DNA from: CAZUTK01 sp964623265
GTDB taxonomy: Bacteria > Electryoneota > B3-LCP
Length of the DNA stretch: 34,555 nt
Direction: 5' to 3'
NCBI GenBank assembly: GCA_964623265.1
Contig: CAZUTK010000026.1
Span: 1 to 34,555 of the forward strand
The notes under the pieces are model-generated. The model did no database searches and was not told where the DNA came from. It was given only the letters and a program-made list of their open reading frames with translations. A program made the position numbers and the translations under genes. This document shows positions 24,233 to 31,485 of this stretch, piece by piece (position 1 is the stretch's first letter; each line of letters starts with the position of its first letter).

Positions 24233-25417
24233 ATGAGAATCCGAGAACGTGCCAGACAGTTCACCGCCGCCCGGGAAGTCATCGCATTGGGATATTATCC
24301 GTACTTCCGCGCCATCGAATCCGATCAAGATACAAAAGTGCTCATGAACGGCAAAGAAGTCCTGATGCTCGGGTCGAACAACTATTTAGGTTTGACCAAT
24401 CATCCGGAAGTCAAGGAGGCGGCGATTCAGGCTGTGCGGGATTTCGGAACGGGCTGTGCGGGATCTCGTTTCTTGAACGGCACCTTGCGCATTCATCTGC
24501 AATTGGAAGAGAAGCTGGCTCAGTTCATGAATAAAGAAGCAGTGTTGCTCTACACCACCGGCTTTCAGGTCAACCAGGGAGTCATCTCCACGGTTTTAGG
24601 CAAGGATTCCGTGGTGATTTATGATAAACTGGATCATGCATCAATAATAGACGGCTGCCGCTTGTCGTTCGCAAAATCCGTAAAATACGATCACAATGAT
24701 ATGGATGACCTGGAACGCGTCCTGATCTCCTGTCAATCCGCTAAGTCCCGCTTGATCGTGATGGACGGAGTATTTTCCATGGAAGGCGACATCGCCCGGC
24801 TGCCTCAAATCGTCGAACTGGCGGAAAAGTATGACGCAGACGTTATGGTGGATGACGCGCACTCCATCGGGGTTTTGGGTCCCAACGGAGACGGCACCGC
24901 GGCGCATTTCGGCCTCAACGACAGAGTCGCGTTGGTGATGGGGACGTTTTCGAAATCTCTCGCGTCCGTTGGCGGTTTCATCGCCGCGGATGAAGATACC
25001 ATACACTTCCTCAAACACCATTCCCGGGCGCTGATTTTTGCGGCGTCGCCTTCCCCTGCAAATGTCGGCGCCGTCCTCAAGGCGCTGGAAATCCTGCAAC
25101 GGGAACCGGAACGTCGCGCCCGCCTCTGGGAAAACACGCGCCGCATGACGGCGGGGCTACGCCAGTTGGGCTTTAATCTGGGAAAAACGGAGACCCCGAT
25201 CATCCCCGTCTTCGTGGGCGATAATATGAAAGTCTTTATCTTCTGCAAACGTCTGCAGGACGAAGGGGTCTTCGTCAATCCAGTCGTTTCGCCTGCGGTT
25301 CCTCCCGGCGATCAGTTGATCCGAATTTCGCTGATGTCCACTCACACGTTCGATCAGATTGATTTCGCTCTGGATAAATTGGCGAAGGTAGGGCGGGAGA
25401 TCGAACTGATCGCTTGA
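24233..25417 (+). CDS. Alpha-oxoamine synthase, serine palmitoyltransferase-like
   Basis: This PLP enzyme of 394 residues condenses an amino acid with an acyl thioester, releasing CO2. Family motifs are GSNNYLGLTNHP, GTGCAGSRFLNGT, YDKLDHASIIDGC, VDDAHSIGVLG and the PLP lysine Lys241 in TFSKSLASVGGFIAA. The GYYPYFR start, SRALIFAASPSPA, and FVNPVVSPAVPPG match, from memory, Bacteroidetes serine palmitoyltransferases better than BioF or Kbl. The product would then be 3-ketosphinganine for sphingolipid synthesis. Alternatives are 8-amino-7-oxononanoate synthase or 2-amino-3-ketobutyrate ligase; no biotin or threonine genes are nearby. A GAGGA about nine bases upstream supports the start. Confidence 0.83.
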   Translation: MRIRERARQFTAAREVIALGYYPYFRAIESDQDTKVLMNGKEVLMLGSNNYLGLTNHPEVKEAAIQAVRDFGTGCAGSRFLNGTLRIHLQLEEKLAQFMNKEAVLLYTTGFQVNQGVISTVLGKDSVVIYDKLDHASIIDGCRLSFAKSVKYDHNDMDDLERVLISCQSAKSRLIVMDGVFSMEGDIARLPQIVELAEKYDADVMVDDAHSIGVLGPNGDGTAAHFGLNDRVALVMGTFSKSLASVGGFIAADEDTIHFLKHHSRALIFAASPSPANVGAVLKALEILQREPERRARLWENTRRMTAGLRQLGFNLGKTETPIIPVFVGDNMKVFIFCKRLQDEGVFVNPVVSPAVPPGDQLIRISLMSTHTFDQIDFALDKLAKVGREIELIA

Positions 25418-25439
25418 TTTGCATTGATGACTTAATGAG

Positions 25440-26249
25440 ATGTCGGAAGCGACTGTAAAAGATCACCGGAACCGGCGTTCGGCGTTGCTTTCTATAGCCG
25501 GATTCGACCCAACGGGAGGTGCCGGAGTCATTGCGGATGCCGCGGTATTCCGATCGCTGGGATTCCACCCCTTGACGACGTTGTCGTCCGTTGCAGCGCA
25601 AAACAGCAGGCAGGTGGAGGCGGTGCATCCCCTCTCGGGTGAATTCATCGCCCGGGAACTGGCGGTGACGGTGTCTGAGTTCACCGTAAGCGCTGTGAAA
25701 ATCGGCATGTTGTACAGTGCGGAAGCGGTAGAGGTCGTCGCGGCATTTTTGCAAGCGTCAAAGTTCCCCGCAGTACTCGATCCGATACTGAAAGCCAGTT
25801 CCGGCAGGGACCTGGCTGATCCGGCGGCGATCCCGATTATGGAGAGCCGTCTGATGCCGCTGTGTCGTATGATTACGCCGAATCTCGCGGAAGCAGAATA
25901 TTTTCTCGGACACTCCATATCTTCTGTGGAAGAGGCGAAACAGGCTGTGCAGGAGCTGTCCTGGTTATGGAGCACTTCGGTTTTATTAAAAGGGGGGCAT
26001 TTCCCCGGTGAGCCGGTGGATATTCTGGCGGATGGAAAAGAAGTTTCGATCTTTGATCATACCCGCACGGCGGAAACAGTGAATCTGCGGGGAACGGGAT
26101 GCGCGCTTTCGGCGGCCATTGCCGTCGGTTTCGCGAAGGGGTTTGACAATCGCAGTGCTGTGGATTTCGCCATTCAGTTTATACAAGATCGGATCCAAGA
26201 TTTCTACATCTCCGCAAAAGATGAGATGATCGGTTTTTTACCGATTTGA
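25440..26249 (+). CDS. thiD: Hydroxymethylpyrimidine/phosphomethylpyrimidine kinase
   Basis: ThiD phosphorylates HMP and HMP-P for thiamine synthesis. The 269-residue ribokinase-family protein has GFDPTGGAGVIADAAVFRSLG at the N-terminus, SSVAAQNS, KIGMLYS, DPILKASSG, TPNLAEAEYFLG, LLKGGHFPG and the ATP/anion-hole GTGCALSAAIAVGFAKG (the usual CTL reads CAL). It follows the oxoamine synthase after 22 bases. No TPP riboswitch or other thi gene is present. Thiamine diphosphate is the cofactor of KorAB, though that link is general. Confidence 0.92.
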   Translation: MSEATVKDHRNRRSALLSIAGFDPTGGAGVIADAAVFRSLGFHPLTTLSSVAAQNSRQVEAVHPLSGEFIARELAVTVSEFTVSAVKIGMLYSAEAVEVVAAFLQASKFPAVLDPILKASSGRDLADPAAIPIMESRLMPLCRMITPNLAEAEYFLGHSISSVEEAKQAVQELSWLWSTSVLLKGGHFPGEPVDILADGKEVSIFDHTRTAETVNLRGTGCALSAAIAVGFAKGFDNRSAVDFAIQFIQDRIQDFYISAKDEMIGFLPI

Positions 26250-26297
26250 TGGAAAAAGCTGCATTTGAGACTGGATGATATTCTGCAGATTTTCGAC

Positions 26298-26327
26298 TTG
26301 CAAATCGATGCAGATTGATTATATATT
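26298..26327 (+). promoter_or_regulatory. Promoter of tRNA-Arg(ACG)
   Basis: TTGCAA (26298-26303) and TATATT (26322-26327) are separated by 18 bases. The predicted start near 26334 is only a couple of bases before the mature tRNA end. Confidence 0.55.
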
Positions 26328-26335
26328 ATAACAGT

Positions 26336-26409
26336 GCGCCCTTAGCTCAACTGGATAGAGCGTCTGGCTACGGACCAGAAGGTTGGGGGTTCGACTCCCT
26401 TAGGGCGTA
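26336..26409 (+). tRNA. tRNA-Arg (anticodon ACG)
   Basis: The acceptor is GCGCCCT with AGGGCGT (first pair G-U), and the D arm is GCTC/GAGC. The anticodon arm is TCTGG-CTACGGA-CCAGA with ACG (A34 expected to be edited to inosine), and the T loop is TTCGACT. It is 74 nt with discriminator A and no encoded CCA. It has its own promoter and terminator. Confidence 0.96.
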
Positions 26410-26416
26410 CAACGCG

Positions 26417-26442
26417 AAAGCCGCGGTTGGCCGCGGCTTTTT
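26417..26442 (+). terminator. Intrinsic terminator of tRNA-Arg(ACG)
   Basis: AAAGCCGCGG (26417-26426) pairs perfectly with CCGCGGCTTT (26431-26440) around TTGG, ending in five T. It starts only seven bases after the tRNA. Confidence 0.92.
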
Positions 26443-26638
26443 GTTTATCAGATGCGTGGTTTTCGTCTCCTTTAAAAGAGACGATCCGCCTTTCGTCTCG
26501 GATCCACCCGCTCAAAAAGAGTATAAGAAAACACCGGATGCCCATCCTGATGTGTCCAGGGTTATCATAGCTGCCAGGAAAGCAGTTTATTTAGTTCATT
26601 CCGGCTTGTTTTCACCTTCTGTACCTTGGATCCTAATT

Positions 26639-27412
26639 CTACTCGCCCGGCGTCGCGGTGTTCACGTCAATAATCAGATAAAAAAGAGTGAAACAAGCCG
26701 TCATCCCCAGAAGGGTTTTCATCGCGAATGCCTGAAAACCGCGCTTGTTCAGAAAGCGCAAGCTCTTCGCCAAAGCGGTGATGACGATCCCCATCCAGAC
26801 GCAGGTCATGCTCAGAGCGGTGAGTAAATGCCAAGGATGAGACTTCAGGAAAAGGCGCAGTGTGCCCGGGAGATTCGTAAGATAGTCGCCGAAAAGGAAG
26901 TAGAAATACGAGCGCGCAACGCGATAAAGATTCATCTTCAAATGGAATAGATCCGCGGCGCTGATATGGGCGCGCCCCGTTGCGGCGGAGAGGGTCTTGG
27001 CGATTTCAGGGATTCCCAGCAGGATGATGATCGCCAGGACGATCCAGTACTCGATCCAAATCCGCCAATTCTTCCATCCGGATCGGCAGATGAAGGCGAT
27101 CCCCAGGTAGATTAAAACGAAGATGAAAAAGCAATGGCTGTACAATCCGATGATTCCCACCGTAAGAAATCCCAGCCACCAGATTCGATGCGGATTTTTC
27201 CGCCGGGTGAGTTCCAGAAAGAAACAGAACGCCAGCCAGAGTTCCAAACCGACCAGACTGTAATTCCGCATCTCCTGCGAAAGCGAGATCAGGTATGGGG
27301 AAATCACGGCGATGCCCGCGGCGGCGCAAGCGTTTCTCGAATCGAAAATCCGCTTACCGACGGCGTAGATGACGGGGATCGCCAGGATTCCGAAAAGCGC
27401 GGAGGGGAAATC
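26639..27412 (-). pseudogene. Fragment of a PMT/ArnT-like polytopic glycosyltransferase, truncated at both ends
   Basis: On the minus strand a frame reads FPSALFGILAIPVIYAVGKRIF, then SPYLISLSQEMRNYSLVGLELWLAFCFFLEL and several transmembrane segments, to a stop at 26639. This matches the middle of membrane glycosyltransferases that use polyprenyl-phosphate sugars (the SQEMRNYSL box normally sits around residue 130-150 of a ~500-residue protein). The N-terminal catalytic Asp region is missing; its place is taken by a WbqC-like start in another frame. The C-terminal half is also absent; frames after the stop show nothing family-like in the 196 bases before the tRNA terminator. A GTG at 27307 could start a 222-residue remnant. 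I infer a non-functional remnant. Confidence 0.68.
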
Positions 27413-27605
27413 CGCCTTTGAGCTCCAGCGGTATCGTCAGCCAGGTGATCCCCTGAGCGGTTTTGATTTTATTGCGGTTGATCCAGAAACGACGCCGGTA
27501 CTGCATATCGTCGAAGAGAATCAATTCGTCGGCGCTGTTGATGAGATCGAAATATCCCTTCCAGGGGATATAGAAAGATTGCACGACTGTCAATATCTTT
27601 TTCAT
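27354..27605 (-). pseudogene. WbqC-family N-terminal fragment fused out of frame to the glycosyltransferase remnant
   Basis: From an ATG at 27605 (minus strand) the frame reads MKKILTVVQSFYIPWKGYFD, then LFDDMQYRRRFWINRNKIK and WLTIPLELKGG. This is the start of WbqC-like proteins, which are found in surface-polysaccharide clusters and are normally over 200 residues. Similarity ends at about 27420, where the other reading frame begins to match the glycosyltransferase. The frame then runs 18 meaningless codons to a TAA at 27354. The break is at about 27400-27420. It lies 124 bases downstream of lipA on the same strand. Confidence 0.68.
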
Positions 27606-27729
27606 CACGCCGTCTCGGTAACACCGATTTATGCCGCGGGAATGCATAAAATCAACCGCTGTAATAATAATTTCACACTCCCCGAAAAAAAACGGAAGAA
27701 AATAAAGCGATCCTGTGTTACAACTTAAA

Positions 27730-28596
27730 TCAACGCAAAATCAATGCCTTTCGCGACTGCATTTCGGCGTGATAGCTGGAACGAACCAGAGGCCCCGATT
27801 CGATGTGATCGAATCCCATCGCTTCGCCCCGGCGCGCCCATTCGGCGAATTCGTCCGGATGAACGTAGCGGACGACAGGATGATGCATCCGGCTCGGACG
27901 CAGATACTGTCCGATGGTCAACAAGCGGCAGCCGCACTCCAGGACATCCCGCAGCACTTGCTCGACTTCGTCCTCGGTCTCACCCAAACCCAGCATGATC
28001 CCGGTTTTTGCCTTGAGTCCGAAGTTTGCCGCGTCACGTAACACCCGCAAGGAGCGTGAATAGTCCGCCTGTGGCCGCACATTGCGATATAGGGAGGGAA
28101 CGGTTTCCAGGTTGTGGTTCAGAATATCCGGGCGAGCTGAAAAGACGGTTTGCAGAGCAGCATCCGATCCTTTAAAGTCCGGGATCAGGACCTCGATCCT
28201 GCAGTCGGACGTCAGACTGCGGATCGCCTCTATGACGGATCGGAAATGCCCGGCGCCACCGTCCGGCAAATCATCCCGAGTCACCGATGTAACGACGGCG
28301 TATTTGAGGTTGAGGCGTCGGATGGATTCGGCGACCCGTTGGGGTTCATCAGGATCAGGCGGCGAGGGAATGCCTGGGGTCACCGCGCAGAAAGTGCAAT
28401 TTCGCGTGCAGGTGTCTCCCAGGATCAGGAAGGTCGCGGTGCCCGCAGACCAGCATTCACCGAGATTCGGGCAGCGGGCAGACTGGCAGACGGTGTGGAG
28501 CTCCTGCGTGCGGATGAGTTCCTGCACCTCGCGCTGCGTGTCCCCGGAAGGCAGTTTCACCTTCAGCCAGGGCGGTTTCCGGGTTAATTGATTCAT
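27730..28596 (-). CDS. lipA: Lipoyl synthase
   Basis: LipA inserts two sulfurs into protein-bound octanoyl groups. The 288-residue radical SAM enzyme has the auxiliary cluster motif CQSARCPNLGEC, the SAM cluster motif CTRNCTFC, SVTRDDLPDGGAGHF, and a C-terminal serine (SSYHAEMQ) that ligates the auxiliary cluster in studied enzymes. Length matches the family. No lipoate transferase or lipoyl-dependent complex lies in the window, and KorABCD does not need lipoate. A minus-strand promoter lies at 28651-28623; there is no Shine-Dalgarno sequence. Confidence 0.96.
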   Translation of the reverse strand: MNQLTRKPPWLKVKLPSGDTQREVQELIRTQELHTVCQSARCPNLGECWSAGTATFLILGDTCTRNCTFCAVTPGIPSPPDPDEPQRVAESIRRLNLKYAVVTSVTRDDLPDGGAGHFRSVIEAIRSLTSDCRIEVLIPDFKGSDAALQTVFSARPDILNHNLETVPSLYRNVRPQADYSRSLRVLRDAANFGLKAKTGIMLGLGETEDEVEQVLRDVLECGCRLLTIGQYLRPSRMHHPVVRYVHPDEFAEWARRGEAMGFDHIESGPLVRSSYHAEMQSRKALILR

Positions 28597-28622
28597 TGTT
28601 TGTTATCGAAAGACATATACAT

Positions 28623-28651
28623 ATAGTACGAAATTATCCGATTCAGATCAA
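28623..28651 (-). promoter_or_regulatory. Promoter of lipA
   Basis: On the minus strand TTGATC (28651-28646) and TACTAT (28628-28623) are spaced 17 bases apart. The predicted start near 28616 leaves a ~20-base leader. It is divergent from the tRNA-His promoter. Confidence 0.5.
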
Positions 28652-28684
28652 GATCGCAGGCAAAGAAAATCCATCTGAGGTCTA

Positions 28685-28713
28685 TTGACAAACTGAATTG
28701 AAATCATTATATT
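28685..28713 (+). promoter_or_regulatory. Strong promoter of tRNA-His
   Basis: A perfect TTGACA (28685-28690) and TATATT (28708-28713) have 17-base spacing, the closest to consensus in the window. The predicted start near 28720 is about five bases before the tRNA. Confidence 0.85.
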
Positions 28714-28725
28714 TAAAAGTTTATG

Positions 28726-28799
28726 GTGCGTATAGCTCAGCTGGTTAGAGCGCCTGACTGTGGATCAGGAGGTCGGGGGTTCAAATCCCCTTATGCACC
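28726..28799 (+). tRNA. tRNA-His (anticodon GTG)
   Basis: The acceptor GTGCGTA pairs with TATGCAC (one G-U). The D arm is GCTC/GAGC, the anticodon arm is CCTGA-CTGTGGA-TCAGG with anticodon GTG, and the T loop is TTCAAAT. A genomic G at 28725 can pair with the discriminator C at 28799, giving the G-1:C73 identity element of tRNA-His. CCA is not encoded. The 184 bases from here to leuS hold no gene I can support and no clear T-box. Confidence 0.96.
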
Positions 28800-28983
28800 C
28801 GAAAAAGAGAAAGATTGATCCACTCTTCTATAGAACGCTTCCACTCATCGCCAGTCGGAACAGCGCCGCGATTGCCTTCCTGCCTACTTTCCCCTTGACT
28901 TTTCCTTCCGGAATGCTTAAGTTGACCTATCGTTCTGGACAGCACTTCAGTGATTCAAACAACCTGACGAGCAACGCAATACT

Positions 28984-31428
28984 ATGGATTACCCCTTTTC
29001 GGAAGTAGAACCTAAATGGCGCCGGATTTGGGAGGAATCGGGCGCACATCACACGGATTTATCCAAATCCGGCAGGAAATTTTACGGTTTGGTGATGTTC
29101 AGCTATCCATCCGCCAAGAAACTGCACATCGGACATTGGTATAATTTCGGTCCGGCGGATACCTATTTCCGCTGGAAGCGGATGCAAGGGTATAATGTCT
29201 TCGAACCAATGGGTTACGACGCCTTCGGTCTCCCCGCCGAGAACTACGCCGTAGCTCAGGGCGTTCATCCCGCGGTCACGACGAGGGAAAGCATCCGTTT
29301 CATTCGGGAACAGCTCAAGCAGATCGGCGCGATGTACGACTGGAAACGCGAGGTGGACACTTCTTCGCCGCGCTATTACAAGTGGACGCAGTGGCTCTTC
29401 TTGCGCTTGTACCATCGCGGACTGGCATACCAGAAGCAGGCTCCGGTCAACTGGTGCCCATCCTGCCAAACCGTGCTGGCGAATGAGCAGGCGGAAGGAG
29501 GCGTCTGCGAACGCTGCGGAACGGTTGTAACGAAACGCGAACTGAAACAGTGGTTTTTCCGCATCACGGAATACGCCGACCGGCTTCTGGAAGGCTTGCA
29601 GCGGATTGATTGGCCCCGCAAGACGAAGGTGATGCAGGAAAACTGGATCGGCCGCAGTGAAGGCGCTCAGATCACTTTCGGCATCGAAGGGGGAAACGAT
29701 CGTTTCGAAGTCTTCACAACGCGGCCCGATACGCTCTTCGGCGTCACTTACGTCGTGTTCGCTCCGGAACACCCCTTGATTCCTGTGATCACCCCGCCGA
29801 ATTATCGTTCTGAGGTTGAAGCCTATATTGAAAAAGTCCGCAGCGAAAGCGAAATCGAAAGAACCTCCGCCGAACGGGAGAAGAGCGGCGTGTTCACCGG
29901 AGCTTTTGCGTTGCATCCCCTGACCGGAGAGCGATTGCCCATCTGGATCGCGGATTACGTCCTGATGGGGTACGGCACGGGCGTCGTGATGGCGGTGCCG
30001 GCGCACGACCAGCGCGACTTCGAATTCGCTCGCAAATACAACCTGCCGATGCGTGTTGTGATCCAGCCGGAAGGCGCGATCCTGTCTGAAAAACAGCTGG
30101 AAGCCGCTTACGAAGACGCCGGGTGGATGGTTCATTCCGCCGAATTCAATGGAATGCCCTCCGCAGAGGGAAAAGTCGCGGTGACGAAGGCTCTGCAGGA
30201 AAGGGGCAGCGGCCGCTTCGCCGTCAATTACCGTCTGCGCGACTGGCTGGTTTCCCGTCAGCGCTACTGGGGTGCGCCGATCCCCATCATTCACTGCCCC
30301 CAATGCGGGACAGTACCGGTGCCGGAGAAAGATCTGCCGGTCTTGCTTCCGGAAAACATCAAGGAATTTGCGCCGCGAGGAAAATCCCCGCTGGCTGCGG
30401 TTCCGGAATTCATGAACGTAAAATGTCCCCGCTGCGGATCCGATGCTCGGCGCGACGCGGATACGATGGACACCTTCGTGGATTCTTCCTGGTATTTCCT
30501 GCGTTACCTATCCCCGGATCGGGACGATGTCCCCTGGGATCCCGAGCTTGCCGCCGCCTGGCTGCCGGTGGATCAATACATCGGCGGCGCGGAGCACGCG
30601 GTCATGCATCTGCTCTACGCCCGCTTCATCGCCAAGGCGCTCTACGACGACGGCAAAATCCCCTTCGATGAACCCTTCACCCGGCTGCGGCATCAAGGCA
30701 TCATCACTCACAAGGGCGAAAAGATGTCCAAATCGCGGGGAAACGTAGTCAACCCGGACGAGTTTGTGGGCAGATACGGATCGGATGTCTTTCGGATGTA
30801 TATGATGTTTATGGGGGACTACGAGCAGGGCGGCGATTGGTCGGACGAAGGCATCACGGGGATCGCGCGCTTCGTGAACCGGCTGTGGCGATTTTTCGAA
30901 GATCATAAGTCGGAGGAATCATCCGGTGAAATGTCCGCCGGCTTACGTTATGCGCTGCATTACACCATCCAGCAGGTGACTCAGGATCTAGGCGACCTTC
31001 ACTTCAACACCGCCATCAGCCGCATGATGGAGCTCTTGAATGCGCTGTATGAGGCAGCGCTGGCGGGACCCGTACCCGAGCTGTCGGAAATTCTGGATCA
31101 TTTCGCGAGGATCGTTGCCCCGTTCTCCCCGCATCTGGGTGAAGAGTTGTGGCATACGGTTCACCCGGAACAGCCGCAAACAGCTTCCGTGTTCGACCAG
31201 CCCTGGCCGCAATATGACCCGAAAGCACTGGTGCGTTCGAGCGTCACTCTGGTGGTGCAGATCAACGGCAAGGTGCGCGATAAGCTGGAAGTTCCACCTG
31301 AAGTGAGTGAACAAGAGGCGCTTGCAGCAGCCCGGGTATCCGAACGATTGAAACCCTATCTGAAAGGCAAAACGATCCGCAAAGCGATCTTCGTGCCAGG
31401 GAAGTTGTTGAATCTGGTGGTGGGGTGA
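28984..31428 (+). CDS. leuS: Leucyl-tRNA synthetase
   Basis: This class I synthetase charges tRNA-Leu. It has 814 residues, normal for the bacterial form. The HIGH box is KLHIGHW, near residue 48. A zinc-like cysteine set (CPSCQTVLANEQ, CERCG) and the CP1 editing domain with TTRPDTLFG and GTGVVMAVPAHDQRDFEFA follow. WYFLRY, the KMSKS box EKMSKSRGNVVNPD and a C-terminal domain with VVQINGKVRDKLEVP complete it. The ATG at 28984 lacks a Shine-Dalgarno sequence. A TTGACT at 28895 has no convincing partner, so the promoter is unclear. Confidence 0.97.
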   Translation: MDYPFSEVEPKWRRIWEESGAHHTDLSKSGRKFYGLVMFSYPSAKKLHIGHWYNFGPADTYFRWKRMQGYNVFEPMGYDAFGLPAENYAVAQGVHPAVTTRESIRFIREQLKQIGAMYDWKREVDTSSPRYYKWTQWLFLRLYHRGLAYQKQAPVNWCPSCQTVLANEQAEGGVCERCGTVVTKRELKQWFFRITEYADRLLEGLQRIDWPRKTKVMQENWIGRSEGAQITFGIEGGNDRFEVFTTRPDTLFGVTYVVFAPEHPLIPVITPPNYRSEVEAYIEKVRSESEIERTSAEREKSGVFTGAFALHPLTGERLPIWIADYVLMGYGTGVVMAVPAHDQRDFEFARKYNLPMRVVIQPEGAILSEKQLEAAYEDAGWMVHSAEFNGMPSAEGKVAVTKALQERGSGRFAVNYRLRDWLVSRQRYWGAPIPIIHCPQCGTVPVPEKDLPVLLPENIKEFAPRGKSPLAAVPEFMNVKCPRCGSDARRDADTMDTFVDSSWYFLRYLSPDRDDVPWDPELAAAWLPVDQYIGGAEHAVMHLLYARFIAKALYDDGKIPFDEPFTRLRHQGIITHKGEKMSKSRGNVVNPDEFVGRYGSDVFRMYMMFMGDYEQGGDWSDEGITGIARFVNRLWRFFEDHKSEESSGEMSAGLRYALHYTIQQVTQDLGDLHFNTAISRMMELLNALYEAALAGPVPELSEILDHFARIVAPFSPHLGEELWHTVHPEQPQTASVFDQPWPQYDPKALVRSSVTLVVQINGKVRDKLEVPPEVSEQEALAAARVSERLKPYLKGKTIRKAIFVPGKLLNLVVG

Positions 31429-31485
31429 AGCGCACAGGTAGAACCATTGTGAATTGACTGGAAAATCGAAAAATCGGAAAACCGA

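Noticed and set aside
24233..25417. BioF (biotin synthesis) as the main call
   Set aside because: No biotin genes are near, and the N-terminal and C-terminal motifs resemble serine palmitoyltransferases more. It is kept as an alternative.
25418..25439. TPP riboswitch before thiD
   Set aside because: Only 22 bases separate thiD from the preceding gene, too few for a riboswitch.
26463..26484. Hairpin TCGTCTC/GAGACGA after tRNA-Arg as a second terminator or operator
   Set aside because: The seven-base stem has an eight-base loop, no T-run on the relevant side and no gene start nearby; a chance inverted repeat is likely.
26410..27729. Integrated element at the 3' end of tRNA-Arg(ACG)
   Set aside because: No integrase, no duplicated tRNA 3' end and no boundary repeat were found; the tRNA terminator is intact. 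Deletion or misassembly explains the remnants better.
28800..28983. T-box leader before leuS
   Set aside because: No T-box consensus, specifier stem or antiterminator/terminator pair could be recognised. The TTGACT at 28895 lacks a good -10 partner.
29059..30303. Long minus-strand open frame (414 codons) opposite leuS
   Set aside because: It is antisense to conserved leuS motifs, has no recognisable domain, and arises from the codon bias of the true gene. The same applies to other long antisense frames such as 5355-5987 and 19214-20068.
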